Assembly (NCBI GenBank): GCA_965250105.1
Contig: OZ252290.1
Location: 1,488,001 to 1,552,000, forward strand
Origin: JBCBSK01 sp965250105
GTDB lineage: Bacteria; Pseudomonadota; Alphaproteobacteria; Rhizobiales; Tepidamorphaceae
Length of the DNA stretch: 64,000 nt
Direction: 5' to 3'
Below, piece after piece: positions 9,236 through 18,077 of the stretch. The notes beneath the pieces are model-generated. The model saw only the letters and a program-made list of their open reading frames with translations. It made no database searches and was not told where the DNA came from. Within the stretch, counting starts at the first letter, position 1. Each line of letters opens with the position of its first letter. A program made the translations under genes and the position numbers.

Positions 9236-10923
9236 GGTGCACCTGCCCGGTAAATGCCTAGGGAGACCTGGCGGCCATTGCCGATGTTCAGCCCGTCGAT
9301 GCGGGCCGTCTCGTCGGCGCTGCCGCCATCGGCGGCGACGGCGGCCTTGAAATCGGCGTCCTGCGTCCGGTCGACGATGGCGACGCGGCAGGGCGCGGCA
9401 GCGAGGAAGGACGCCGCGTCCGACGGCGTGCCGAAGCGGATATCGGTACCGACCAGGAAGATCAGGCTGGCTTCCTCGAAATCGGTCGCCATGACCTCGC
9501 GCGACGGGCAGTCCGTCGCGGCATCGACGGCGGCCGCGACGCGCGGCGCGATCCAGATCGTCTCGAGCCGCGGCCCGACCGCCTGATAGGCGGTCAGGTA
9601 GAGCGGCACCATGGCGACGACCATGACGCCCCAGGCGGCCAGCGGGCGCTGGTCGCGGACGAGCGTCAAGGCGATCACGGCCCCGGCGGCGGCCATCAGG
9701 GCGAACAGGATACCGGGCAGCGAAACCGTCTGCTCGAAAACATAGAGCAAGACCAGAGCGCCGAACGGCACGATGAACAGCCCCGTGATGCCGACGACCA
9801 GAAGCGCCCGCCCCCAGCGGCTCGCTAGCGCCGAGGCGCCGCCCGCGACGGCCAGCGCCGACAGGATGGCGATCGCGGGATAGAGCGGCAGCACGTAGTG
9901 CGGCAGCTTGGTAACCACCAGTTCGTAGACGATCCAGGCCGGCACGATCCAGCACAGAAGGAAGCGCACCCGGCGGTCGGGGCGCTCCCGCCAGATCCAG
10001 GGCAGGCTGACGGCGAGCAGCGTGGCCGCCGGCCAGAACGTGAACCAGAACAGAACCAGATACAGTCCCGGCGGCGCGCCATGCGACTGATGGCCTTCGA
10101 CCATCTTGCCCATCACGTTCCAGCCGACCGCCTTGGCATAAAAGGCACCATCGGTGATGACGCCGATCGCCACCATCCAAGGCATCACGATGGCGAGCAA
10201 GAGCGGCACGCCGATCTGCGGCCGCAAGGGCGCGAGCCAGCCGACCCCGCGCTCGACCACCGACAGCGCGGCGGCGGTGAGCCCGACGAACAGAACGAGG
10301 ATCGGCCCCTTGATCATGATGCCGACGCCGCAGGCGACCCAGAACAGAAGCGCATAGCCGAGCGGCAGCTCACTGCGCATCGGAATGCCGGCGCGCGGAT
10401 CGCGCGAATAGGACAGGTAGAGCTTCGCCAGGACGCCTTGCGCCACCAGGATCATGGCGTTCAGCATGGCATCGGTCTTGGCGAGGCGCGCCTCGACGCC
10501 GAGCAGGATACAGCCGGCCATCGCCGCGCCGGCTATCAGACCGACGCCGCGCCCGCCCATCATCTGACCGATCCAATAGGTCAGGAGCACGACGAGAAGC
10601 GCGCCGGCGAGCGAGGGCAGGCGGTAGACCCAGACCGGCGCCTCGGCGGCCAGCCCGCTCAGCTTGGCCGCGCCGACCTGGAGCCAATAGATCCCGGCGG
10701 GCTGCTTGTAGCGCGGATCATCGTGAAACCAGATATCGACATATTCGCCGGTCTCGATCATCTGCTTCGAGGTCTGGACATAGCGTCCCTCGTCGCGATC
10801 GATCGGCGGCAGCGAGAAAAAGCCGGGCAGGAAACAGGCGAGCGCCAGGACCAGAAGGGCTGCCAGGGCGCGGGCATGGCTTTGCTGTATCGCGTCGGCG
10901 AAACCCGTCAGTGTCCGACCCAT
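9232..10923 (-). CDS. ArnT/Rgt-like integral membrane glycosyltransferase (GT83/PMT fold)
   Basis: This 563-residue protein has roughly 12 hydrophobic segments and the fold of ArnT and dolichyl-phosphate mannosyltransferases. It takes a sugar from a polyprenyl phosphate and attaches it to lipid A or core on the periplasmic face. The acidic loop-1 motif PIDRDEGRYVQTSKQM and the following DDPRYKQPAGIYWLQ are typical of the family. It is first in a minus-strand operon with the PAP2, GT2 and LAB_N genes. By analogy with Rhizobium RgtA-E the sugar could be galacturonic acid, but aminoarabinose, mannose or another sugar is equally possible from the sequence. Confidence 0.87.
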   Translation of the reverse strand: MGRTLTGFADAIQQSHARALAALLVLALACFLPGFFSLPPIDRDEGRYVQTSKQMIETGEYVDIWFHDDPRYKQPAGIYWLQVGAAKLSGLAAEAPVWVYRLPSLAGALLVVLLTYWIGQMMGGRGVGLIAGAAMAGCILLGVEARLAKTDAMLNAMILVAQGVLAKLYLSYSRDPRAGIPMRSELPLGYALLFWVACGVGIMIKGPILVLFVGLTAAALSVVERGVGWLAPLRPQIGVPLLLAIVMPWMVAIGVITDGAFYAKAVGWNVMGKMVEGHQSHGAPPGLYLVLFWFTFWPAATLLAVSLPWIWRERPDRRVRFLLCWIVPAWIVYELVVTKLPHYVLPLYPAIAILSALAVAGGASALASRWGRALLVVGITGLFIVPFGALVLLYVFEQTVSLPGILFALMAAAGAVIALTLVRDQRPLAAWGVMVVAMVPLYLTAYQAVGPRLETIWIAPRVAAAVDAATDCPSREVMATDFEEASLIFLVGTDIRFGTPSDAASFLAAAPCRVAIVDRTQDADFKAAVAADGGSADETARIDGLNIGNGRQVSLGIYRAGAP

Positions 10924-11084
10924 GCAGCCCCCATCAAGCGCCCGATGACGACACCCGACCGCCTGGCCGGCGCGGATGTGGCGGATCTTTTGTGACGTCC
11001 CCGCCCGAAGGGCAAGCTTAAAGCCGTGAAATGTTGAACAAATATGGCCGCAAGCTTACAGCGCGCGCCGGTCACGGCATCCGC

Positions 11085-11639
11085 TCAGTTGCGATCCTCG
11101 GGCAGCACCGGCAGCGGCAAGACGGCGATGCCTTCCTCGAGAAGCTCCTCGGCATCCTCGGCCGTCGCCCGGCCGTAGATCCCGCGCGCATCCGCCTCGC
11201 CATAGTGGATCTTGCGCGCCTCCTCGGGAAAGGCATCGCCGACATTGTCGGCGGTGGCGAGAACCTTCTCCTTCACCTCGCGCAGCTTGTGAACGAGGTC
11301 CTGAACGCGCGGATCCGAGGCCATCACCGCCAGCGCCTCCTGGGCGGCGGGCGGCATCGCCGCCGGCACCGGCATGGCGGGCACCGGTGGGGCCGACACG
11401 TCCGATGTCGCGGGCGCGCCATCCGGTGTCCGCGCTTGCGCCGGCGCCGCGGCCTGGCGGGCTTCCTTTGCACGTGCCGTCGCCACCGCCGGCGCCATCA
11501 ACGCCCGCTTGACGGCCGTGTCGCCGCAATGGGGGCAGGCGACGAGGCCGCGCGCGACCTGATCGTCGAAGCCCGAGATCGAGCCGAACCAGCCGTCGAA
11601 GGCATGGCCGTTCGAGCACAGAAGATCGTAGCGGATCAT
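11085..11639 (-). CDS. DUF1178 family zinc-ribbon protein
   Basis: The 184-residue protein begins MIRYDLLCSNGHAFDGWFGS and has CPHCG soon after, giving a CxxxH/CxxC zinc-ribbon-like N-terminus typical of DUF1178. A Pro/Ala-rich linker (about residues 60-105) leads to a C-terminal part with KIHYGEADARGIYG, the conserved family block. The function is not known. Its start overlaps the end of the Nit amidase gene by 4 bp, so it is the last gene of a comF-grxC-nit-DUF1178 run. This neighbourhood is common in alphaproteobacteria and suggests a thiol or glutathione link, which is inference. Confidence 0.88.
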   Translation of the reverse strand: MIRYDLLCSNGHAFDGWFGSISGFDDQVARGLVACPHCGDTAVKRALMAPAVATARAKEARQAAAPAQARTPDGAPATSDVSAPPVPAMPVPAAMPPAAQEALAVMASDPRVQDLVHKLREVKEKVLATADNVGDAFPEEARKIHYGEADARGIYGRATAEDAEELLEEGIAVLPLPVLPEDRN

Positions 11640-12517
11640 GAAGCGGCGCGCCTCGGCGCATCGGTGCCAGCGGCATCGACGTCAACAGACACCGTCACGT
11701 CATAAGCGCGGTCATGGCCGAGCGAGGGCACCTGACAGCGCACGGCGTTGACGCGGGCGAGGTCGATCTCGGCGATGATCACGCCTGGATCGGTGCCCGC
11801 TTCGGCCAGCACGTCGCCCCAGGGGTCGACGATCAGGCTGTGGCCGAAGGTTTCGCGGCCGTCCTCATGCCTGCCGCCCTGGGCGGCCGAGATCACGAAA
11901 CAGCCGGTCTCGATGGCCCGCGCCCGCTGCAGGACCGACCAATGGGCGGTGCCGGTCTGCCGCGTGAAGGCGGCCGGAATGGCCAGGCACCGGGCGCCGG
12001 CCTGCGCCAGAGCGCGATAGAGATGGGGAAAGCGAATGTCGTAGCAGATAGACAGGCCGAGCCGCGTCCAGGGCATGTCGACCACGACCGCCTTGTCGCC
12101 GGGGCGGTAGACCGCCGATTCGCGATAGCTCTCGCCGCCGGGAAGATCGACATCGAACATGTGGATCTTGTCGTAGCGCGCGGCGATCGTGCCGTCCGGC
12201 GCGATCAGGAAGGCCCGATTGGCGGCGTGCTCCGGCCCAACCCGCAGCGCCAGCGATCCGAGATGCAGCCAGATGCCGAGTTCGGCCGCGAGCGCGCGAA
12301 ACGCCGCCAGGGCCCGATCCTCGGGCTCGGGCGCGATCCGGTCGAACAGCGCCCGCCGGCTCTTTTCGACGATCGAGGTCATTTCCGGCGTCTGGACATA
12401 GGCCGCGCCGCGCGCCGCCGCCTCGCGTATCAGCGCCGAGGCCGTCTCGATATTGGCATCGATCTCGCGGCCCGAGCGGAGCTGGACGCAGGCCGCGGTG
12501 AACCTGTCCGACGTCAT
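11636..12517 (-). CDS. Nit-family carbon-nitrogen hydrolase (probable deaminated glutathione amidase)
   Basis: This 293-residue protein belongs to the nitrilase superfamily and has the catalytic Glu-Lys-Cys set: PEMTSIV with Glu, YDKIHMFDVD with Lys and ICYDIRFPHLYR with Cys. The KIHMFDVDLPGGESYRES block and the final VRCQVPSLGHDRAY match the Nit1/NIT2 branch, whose best known activity is hydrolysis of deaminated glutathione, a repair reaction. Its adjacency to a glutaredoxin gene supports a glutathione-related role. It overlaps the genes on both sides by 4 bp. The substrate is inferred from family and context. Confidence 0.88.
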   Translation of the reverse strand: MTSDRFTAACVQLRSGREIDANIETASALIREAAARGAAYVQTPEMTSIVEKSRRALFDRIAPEPEDRALAAFRALAAELGIWLHLGSLALRVGPEHAANRAFLIAPDGTIAARYDKIHMFDVDLPGGESYRESAVYRPGDKAVVVDMPWTRLGLSICYDIRFPHLYRALAQAGARCLAIPAAFTRQTGTAHWSVLQRARAIETGCFVISAAQGGRHEDGRETFGHSLIVDPWGDVLAEAGTDPGVIIAEIDLARVNAVRCQVPSLGHDRAYDVTVSVDVDAAGTDAPRRAAS

Positions 12518-12789
12518 GCGCTATCCGCCGCGACGCCGGCCAGAAGCGGATCGAGCTTGCCGGCGGCATCAAGCGCGTAGAGATCGTCGCACCCGCCGAT
12601 ATGACGATCGTCGATGAAGATCTGCGGCACGGTGCGCTGGCCATTGGCGCGCTGGATCATGGCTTGCTTGCGCTCGCGGTTGAAGGTGACGTCGATCTCG
12701 GTGAAGTCGGCGCCCTTGTTGCGCAAAAGCGCCTTGGCGCGCGAGCAATAGGGGCAGAGCGCGCCCGAATAGACTTCGACCTTGGCCAT
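12514..12789 (-). CDS. grxC: Glutaredoxin 3, dithiol type
   Basis: This is a small cytoplasmic thiol-disulfide oxidoreductase that uses glutathione. The dithiol active site CPYC is near the N-terminus (GALCPYCSRAKALL), TVPQIFIDDRHIGG carries the cis-proline and glutathione-binding loop, and GCDDLYAL follows. I used the ATG at 12789 because GGGAGG lies eight bases before it, giving 91 residues. The frame is open upstream, but that part has no family similarity. Its stop overlaps the start of the Nit amidase gene, so the two are coupled. Confidence 0.95.
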   Translation of the reverse strand: MAKVEVYSGALCPYCSRAKALLRNKGADFTEIDVTFNRERKQAMIQRANGQRTVPQIFIDDRHIGGCDDLYALDAAGKLDPLLAGVAADSA

Positions 12790-12864
12790 CGCGTCGACCT
12801 CCCGCTTCATCTCCCGACGTCCGGCCACCATCCTGGCGCCGCCGGGCAAGACATGTAAGCGCCG

Positions 12865-13761
12865 TTATATGGGTTGGATGGCCTCTCCAACAACCCTTGT
12901 GAAGACAAGGACATCGACGGTGTCAGCGCCGGCGCGCTTGAGAACCCGCGCCGCCGCGCTCGCCGTGGCGCCCGAGGTGAAGACATCGTCGATGAGCAGG
13001 ACATGCCGGCCGGCGACCTGCGCGACGGCGGCGTCGGGCACCGAAAAGGCGCGGCGCACATTCGCCGCGCGCTGGCGTTGGGTCAGCCCGACCTGCTGGC
13101 GCGTCGACTGGCGGCGGATCACGGCATCGGGCAGATAGGGCTTGCCGGCGGTGGCGGCGAGGCGGCGCGCGATCTCGGCCGACTGGTTGAAACGGCGCGA
13201 CAGACGGCGGCGCCAATGCAGCGGCACCGGGACGACCAGATCGGCCTCGGCGATCAGCGCCGCGCCGGAGCGTGCCATGAGCCGGGCCATCAGCCGGACC
13301 ACGTCGAGCCGGTCGCGATATTTAAGCCCGTGCACGATGGCGCGCGCCGGGCCGTCATGGCGCGCCACCGCGCGCACCCTGTCGTAGTGGCCGCGATCGA
13401 GCGCGGCGAAGGGGCTTTCCACCGGCTCACCCGGATCGACGCTCAGAGGCGTGCCGAGCCTGTCGCAGACCGGTGGTTCGATGAAGCCGATCTCCGACCA
13501 GCAGGCGCCGCAAACGCCCTGCACCGCGTCGATTTCGGCGAAACAGGACGGGCAGAGCGGCGGCAGAAGGAGATCGACCATGTGGCGGCCGATCCGGCGC
13601 ATGAGCGCGAGTGGCGGGATCAGCGCGACAAAGGCAACGGGCGCCGGGCGCATGCCCGCATCGCTCACGGCAACGTCGTTCATGGCAACGTCGTTCATGC
13701 CGGTGTCTTTGCTATCGGCATCGCCGCGCGGCGTGTCGTCGTTTTCGAGCACCCAGGCCAT
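12865..13761 (-). CDS. comF: ComF family phosphoribosyltransferase-like protein
   Basis: The protein shows the ComF pattern: an N-terminal four-Cys zinc site (CPSCFAEIDAVQGVCGACW), then GLKYRDR, then a PRPP-binding loop VLLIDDVFTSGATASAAARVL. ComF proteins support DNA uptake in naturally competent bacteria and have a role in DNA metabolism elsewhere. The frame gives 298 residues, longer than the usual 240-260, because of about 50 extra N-terminal residues that include a tandem duplication. The true start may be an internal Met near residue 37 or 54. It heads the run comF-grxC-nit-DUF1178 and is divergent from the methyltransferase gene. Confidence 0.9.
   Translation of the reverse strand: MAWVLENDDTPRGDADSKDTGMNDVAMNDVAVSDAGMRPAPVAFVALIPPLALMRRIGRHMVDLLLPPLCPSCFAEIDAVQGVCGACWSEIGFIEPPVCDRLGTPLSVDPGEPVESPFAALDRGHYDRVRAVARHDGPARAIVHGLKYRDRLDVVRLMARLMARSGAALIAEADLVVPVPLHWRRRLSRRFNQSAEIARRLAATAGKPYLPDAVIRRQSTRQQVGLTQRQRAANVRRAFSVPDAAVAQVAGRHVLLIDDVFTSGATASAAARVLKRAGADTVDVLVFTRVVGEAIQPI
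13670..13699 (-). repeat. 15-bp perfect tandem duplication in the comF 5' region
   Basis: The unit GGCAACGTCGTTCAT (plus strand) occurs twice in a row. On the coding strand it encodes MNDVA twice, within MNDVAMNDVAVSDAG. It keeps the frame and lies in a poorly conserved N-terminal extension of comF, so it may be replication slippage in sequence that is not translated or not constrained. Confidence 0.85.
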
Positions 13762-13844
13762 CGGATCATGTTACGACAGACCGTGGCCAGCCGAAATGCC
13801 GCCGGCCGCGATCCTCAGCCGTTTCCGGATGCTTAGGCGACGAG

Positions 13845-14780
13845 ATGCCCGATACCCCGACCGACACAGCCCGGCAGGTGTTCGACAGAGCGACGCTGCG
13901 CCGGCGCCGCGACCGCGCCATCGAGACCTTGCCGGACGCCGATTTCCTGCTGGCGGCCACGGCGGAGGATTTCGCCGACCGGCTCGGGGCCGTGCTGCGC
14001 GATTTCAGCATCGCCGTCGATCTGAGCCCGGCCCACGGATACGCGGCCGCGATCCTGCGTGACAGCGGCAAGGTCGGTCATGTCGTCTCGATGGCGCCGA
14101 CACCCGCGACGGCGCGGCGGGAAGCGCGCTTGCTCCGGCCGGCGGCCTGCCTGGCCGGCGATCTCGAAGCCCTGCCCTTCGCGCCGGAAAGCCTCGATCT
14201 CGCGGTCTCGCTGCTCGGACTGCACTGGGTCAACGACCTGCCCGGAACGCTCGTACAACTGCGCCGGGCGCTAAGACCCGACGGGCTCTTTCTCGCCGCC
14301 CTGATTGGCGGGCAGACGCTCACGGAACTGCGCGCGGTCTTTCTCGAAGCCGAGGTCGAGATCACCGGCGGGGTCAGCCCGCGCGTCGCGCCCTTCGCCG
14401 ATCTGCGCGACATGGGCGGGCTGTTGCAACGGGCGGGTTTCGCGTTGCCGGTGGTCGACAGCGACACGATCACCGTACGCTACGGCTCGCCGCTGACGCT
14501 GTTGCAGGATTTGCGCAAGATGGGCGCGACGAACGCGCTGGCCGACCGGGCGCGGACACCGCTGCGCCGCGACGTGCTCGGCCGCGCCATGGCGCTCTAT
14601 GGGGAACGCCATGCCGATCCGGACGGCAAGGTGCGGGCGACCTTCGAGGTCCTTTGGGTATCGGGCTGGGCGCCGCATGACAGCCAGCAGAAGCCGCTCA
14701 GACCGGGATCGGCCAAGCTGCGGCTGGCCGACGCGCTCGGCACCGAGGAGCGCTCGGCGGGCGAGAAAGCCGGTGGATAG
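13845..14780 (+). CDS. SAM-dependent methyltransferase-fold protein, BioC/NDUFAF5-like
   Basis: This 311-residue class I methyltransferase-fold protein starts with VFDRATLRRRRDRA, the N-terminal signature shared by alphaproteobacterial BioC-like proteins and the mitochondrial complex I factor NDUFAF5. A modified SAM-binding region (VDLSPAHGYAAAIL), the DLAVSLLGLHWVNDLPG block and the LRPDGLFLAALIGGQTL block follow. The eukaryotic relative hydroxylates an arginine of a complex I subunit, so methyl transfer should not be assumed. The ATG at 13845 follows GGCGACGAG. The frame is open further upstream, but that part is antisense to comF and not real. Confidence 0.85.
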   Translation: MPDTPTDTARQVFDRATLRRRRDRAIETLPDADFLLAATAEDFADRLGAVLRDFSIAVDLSPAHGYAAAILRDSGKVGHVVSMAPTPATARREARLLRPAACLAGDLEALPFAPESLDLAVSLLGLHWVNDLPGTLVQLRRALRPDGLFLAALIGGQTLTELRAVFLEAEVEITGGVSPRVAPFADLRDMGGLLQRAGFALPVVDSDTITVRYGSPLTLLQDLRKMGATNALADRARTPLRRDVLGRAMALYGERHADPDGKVRATFEVLWVSGWAPHDSQQKPLRPGSAKLRLADALGTEERSAGEKAGG

Positions 14781-14822
14781 TGCTTGAACAGGTAGTCCTG
14801 GGTAAGCTCGGCGTGTCGCCGA

Positions 14823-15041
14823 TCAGCTCATCAGACCCTCGAGCGTGGTCTGGATGGTCTGGAAGATGCCGATGATATTGCCCGACAGAAGGCCGATGAT
14901 CCCGATGATCGCGCCCGCGATCAGCGCCAGGATGAGGCCATATTCGATCGCCGTCGCGCCGCTGTCGTCGTCGCGGAAGGCCGTGATGAGATGCCGCGTG
15001 AGAGCAGGACGGTTCGGGACGAACCGGCGAGGCAGTGGCAT
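14823..15041 (-). CDS. Flp/Fap-type pilin subunit
   Basis: The 72-residue product is a class IVb prepilin of the Tad/Flp type. A basic leader of about 29 residues ends with Gly, and the processing site is followed by ATAIEYGLILALIA, with Glu at position +5 and a hydrophobic helix. The mature peptide is about 43 residues. The ATG at 15041 follows AGGGGG. No tad/cpa assembly or prepilin peptidase gene is in the window, so the gene is separate from any assembly cluster. The frame is open upstream but that part is antisense to mutT. Confidence 0.93.
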   Translation of the reverse strand: MPLPRRFVPNRPALTRHLITAFRDDDSGATAIEYGLILALIAGAIIGIIGLLSGNIIGIFQTIQTTLEGLMS

Positions 15042-15061
15042 GGCGACCCCCTTTGGACGAC

Positions 15062-15511
15062 CTACAGAAGATCCCGCAGGATCGGGATCAGCGGCAGGTC
15101 GGCGGGCGGCATCGGATAGTCGCGCAGCCTGACCGGCTTGACCCAGGCAAGCGCCTGGCCTTCCCGGCCGGTCACCGTTCCGGCCCATCGCCTGCACACG
15201 TAGAGTGGCATCAAGAGGTGAAAATCTTCGTAACGGTGTGACGCGAATGTCAGCGGCGCGAGACAGGATGTGGTGACGTCGATGCCGAGTTCCTCGTGGA
15301 GTTCGCGGATCAGCGCGTCTTCCGGGGTCTCGCCCGCATCGACCTTGCCGCCCGGAAACTCCCACAGGCCCGCCATCGCCTTGCCCTCGGGACGCTGCGC
15401 GATGAGGACGCGGCCGTCGACATCGACGAGCGCCACGGCCGCGACCAGAACAAGCCGCAGCGACAGTTCGTCGGCGGGGTCAGCTTCGGTAGTCGCCATT
15501 GATCGCGACAT
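15062..15511 (-). CDS. mutT: NUDIX hydrolase, MutT-like 8-oxo-dGTP diphosphatase
   Basis: MutT removes oxidised dGTP from the nucleotide pool. The Nudix box G-x5-E-x7-REUxEE is complete: [30 protein letters not shown] precedes it and [16 protein letters not shown] is in the C-terminal part, both typical of MutT rather than other Nudix enzymes. The length is 149 residues. The start overlaps the end of argJ; ATG at 15499 is an alternative start that still overlaps by 20 bp. mutT after argJ is a common alphaproteobacterial order. Confidence 0.92.
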   Translation of the reverse strand: MSRSMATTEADPADELSLRLVLVAAVALVDVDGRVLIAQRPEGKAMAGLWEFPGGKVDAGETPEDALIRELHEELGIDVTTSCLAPLTFASHRYEDFHLLMPLYVCRRWAGTVTGREGQALAWVKPVRLRDYPMPPADLPLIPILRDLL

Positions 15512-16712
15512 AGTCCTTGGTCAGATCGCAGGTCCAGACCGTCGCCGCGCCGCGCGCGAGGCCGAGATCGACCGCGACGCGGATCTCTTCCTGGCGCATA
15601 TGGGCCGAGGCGGCGTCCTCCGAATAGTCCGGATCGCGCGCGCCGTCGACCGCCACCCGCACATCACCGAAGGAGATCGCCAGGCGGTCGCGGTCGGCCG
15701 GTTCGCCGGCCTTGCCGACCGCCATGACGATGCGGCCCCAATTGGCGTCCTCGCCGGCGATCGCCGTCTTGACCAGCGGCGAATTGGCGATGGCGAGCGC
15801 GATGCGCTTGGCCGAGCGGTCGGAGACGGCGCCGGTGACGGCGATCTCGACGAATTTGCGCGCGCCTTCCCCGTCGCGCACGATCTGCTGCGCCAGATCG
15901 CGCATCAGATCGCTGAGCGCGGCGCGGAAGCGGCGATAGTCGGCCGAGCGGGCCGAGGTGATCGCCGGCGCGCCGGCCGCCGTTCCCGTCGCGAAAGCGA
16001 GGACCGTGTCCGATGTCGAGGTATCGGAATCGACGGTGATGGCGTTGAAACTGCCGTCGACCTCGGCCGACAGCGCCGACTGAAGCACGTCCGGGGCGAC
16101 GTCGGCGTCGGTGAACACGAAGCCGAGCATGGTCGCCATGTCCGGCGCGATCATGCCGGCGCCCTTGGCGATGCCGTTCAGCGTCACCGGGACCCCGCCG
16201 ACCTCCACCCGCCGCGTGGCGAGCTTGGGAAAGGTGTCGGTGGTCATGATCGCGCGGGCGACCTCAAGCCAGCCGCCCGGCGCGAGACTACTCACGAGCC
16301 GGTCCATGGCGGCGTCGAACCGGCGCGCATCGAGCGGCTCGCCGATCACGCCCGTCGAAGCGAGGAAGACCTGATCGGCCGCACAGCCAAGGGCCCGCGA
16401 CACGGCCTTCGCCGTGTGCTCGGTGGCCTCGGCGCCGGCACGCCCGGTGAATGCATTGGCATTGCCGGAATTGACGCAGAGCGCCCGCGCCGCGCCACGC
16501 GCCACGATGGCGCGGCACCAATCGACCGGGGCCGAGGCGCATTTCGAGCGGGTGAACACGCCGGCCACCGACGTGTTCTCGGGCAGCGCCACGAGCGCGA
16601 GATCGGTACGGTCCCGATATTTGATGCCCGCTTCCGCCGTCGCCAGACGGATATCGGGCAGATCCGGCAGGTCGGCGAGACGCGCCGGGGCGAGCGGCGA
16701 GACCCCCGTCAT
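15480..16712 (-). CDS. argJ: Bifunctional ornithine acetyltransferase / N-acetylglutamate synthase
   Basis: ArgJ transfers the acetyl group from N-acetylornithine to glutamate and so recycles acetyl in arginine biosynthesis. The proenzyme cleaves itself before a conserved Thr, here in the block [16 protein letters not shown], making alpha and beta chains. Other family blocks include [37 protein letters not shown] and the C-terminal [16 protein letters not shown]. The length of 410 residues is normal. It lies between the parvulin gene and mutT on the same strand. Confidence 0.96.
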   Translation of the reverse strand: MTGVSPLAPARLADLPDLPDIRLATAEAGIKYRDRTDLALVALPENTSVAGVFTRSKCASAPVDWCRAIVARGAARALCVNSGNANAFTGRAGAEATEHTAKAVSRALGCAADQVFLASTGVIGEPLDARRFDAAMDRLVSSLAPGGWLEVARAIMTTDTFPKLATRRVEVGGVPVTLNGIAKGAGMIAPDMATMLGFVFTDADVAPDVLQSALSAEVDGSFNAITVDSDTSTSDTVLAFATGTAAGAPAITSARSADYRRFRAALSDLMRDLAQQIVRDGEGARKFVEIAVTGAVSDRSAKRIALAIANSPLVKTAIAGEDANWGRIVMAVGKAGEPADRDRLAISFGDVRVAVDGARDPDYSEDAASAHMRQEEIRVAVDLGLARGAATVWTCDLTKDYVAINGDYRS

Positions 16713-16788
16713 GCCGCGCTCAAAGGGCGCGCCGGCCGCAGGATCTCAAGCCGGTTATCGGGCAACTGCCGTAGGGCGTGGGGTCCGG

Positions 16789-17661
16789 TCACTGCTGGGC
16801 CGGCGCCGCATCACCGCCCTGCGCGCCGCCATCCAGCGCCCCGAACGTCTCGATATCGGCGGCGGCGCGCAACTCGACCAGATAGTCGCGCGCCGTCGCC
16901 CGCTCGATCTGCTCGACGAGTTGCGGCCGGATCTCGTCGAGCGTCGGCGGCTGGCTGGTACGGCTGTCCTCGACCAGGATGAGATGCCAGCCGAACTGGG
17001 TCTGCACCGGATCGCTGACCGTGCCCGGCGCCAACGCGAATGCGGTCTCGGCGAAGGGTTGGACCATCATGTCGGCGGTGAAATAGCCGAGATCGCCACC
17101 ATTCTGGCCGCTGCCGGGATCGAGCGAATTTTCCGTCGCGAGCGTCGCGAAATCGGCGCCGGCATCGATCTCGGCCTTGAGCGCGCGGGCCTCGTCCTCG
17201 GTCTCGACTAGGATATGGCGGGCGCGCACCTCCTGCTGCGGCGGGTTCTCCGCCACCAATTCGTCATAGAGCGCTTGCACCGCCTCGTCGGTGGCGGCGG
17301 CCCCGCCGACGCGGCCGAGAACGATATCGATCAGCGCCTTGCCTCGGGCATAGTCGAGCACGAGTTGCACATCCGGCTCGGTCACAGCCTCGGCCGCCAC
17401 ATCGGTCGCCGACAGAAGCTGCAGATCGGTCAGATAGGTCAGGACATATTCCCGCCGCATCGCCTCGGGCATGCGCTCCAGGATCTGCGCCAGGTCGGCG
17501 GCCGCGATATCATATTGCTCCTGGGTGATCTCGACACCGTCGACGGTGGCGACGACGCCGTCCGGAGCCGTGGCGTCCTGCGCCAGCGCCGCGGGCGATC
17601 CGGCGGTGGCGAGCGCGAGACCGAAGACGGCGGTGGCCGCATAGGAAAGAAGGCGCATCAT
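16789..17661 (-). CDS. Periplasmic parvulin-type peptidyl-prolyl cis-trans isomerase
   Basis: The 290-residue protein has an N-terminal signal peptide (MMRLLSYAATAVFGLALATA, processed near ALAQ), a helical SurA/PrsA-like chaperone segment, and one PpiC domain. The domain blocks are VRARHILVETEDEA, GGDLGYFTADMMVQPFAE and TQFGWHLILVED. It probably helps fold secreted or outer-membrane proteins. The start at 17661 has AAGGATC six bases before the ATG pair; the frame is open upstream but that part is not protein-like. It is divergent from secA, another secretion gene. Confidence 0.92.
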   Translation of the reverse strand: MMRLLSYAATAVFGLALATAGSPAALAQDATAPDGVVATVDGVEITQEQYDIAAADLAQILERMPEAMRREYVLTYLTDLQLLSATDVAAEAVTEPDVQLVLDYARGKALIDIVLGRVGGAAATDEAVQALYDELVAENPPQQEVRARHILVETEDEARALKAEIDAGADFATLATENSLDPGSGQNGGDLGYFTADMMVQPFAETAFALAPGTVSDPVQTQFGWHLILVEDSRTSQPPTLDEIRPQLVEQIERATARDYLVELRAAADIETFGALDGGAQGGDAAPAQQ

Positions 17662-17843
17662 GTGATCCTTATTCGCTCTTGTTCGCTCGGCGACCGTCAA
17701 ACGGGGTCGGCGCTTGGCAAGATCGGGCGGGACCCGTCGGCCCCGCCAGTCGAGGCACATCCCGCCCCGGGGTTCCGGTTCCCGCGCGCACCGCGCCGGG
17801 CCGGCCGGGTAACGTGCGGGGAAGCTGGCCCATCGGCTCGGAA

Positions 17844-17871
17844 TTGACAAGGCGAAAAGCGGCTCTTACCT
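17844..17871 (+). promoter_or_regulatory. Candidate sigma-70 promoter for secA
   Basis: A perfect -35 hexamer TTGACA is followed after 16 bp by TTACCT, a modest -10. It lies about 205 bp upstream of the secA start codon in the 416-bp gap between the parvulin gene and secA. The rest of that gap is GC-rich and shows no further gene. This is a motif match only. Confidence 0.35.
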
Positions 17872-18077
17872 GTCGGGCAACCGTCGGGCGCTTCCGTCCG
17901 GGCGATCATTTTTGCTTGCCCTGTGGCAGGCCGGCGCCACATCCTTTCCCAAGCCGGCGGGTTCCGTAAGCCAGCGCTGTTTCCCCGGAGCGGGATCGGG
18001 GCATCCGCAGGGCCTGGCCGTTCCGGTCCTGATCGACGGGCGCGACGCGGACGATGTGAGAGAAGGATCAAGACATC

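Noticed and set aside
15042..15365. N-terminal extension of the Flp pilin frame
   Set aside because: The extension is antisense-like to mutT in another frame and would remove the basic leader; the start with a good ribosome binding site is at 15041.
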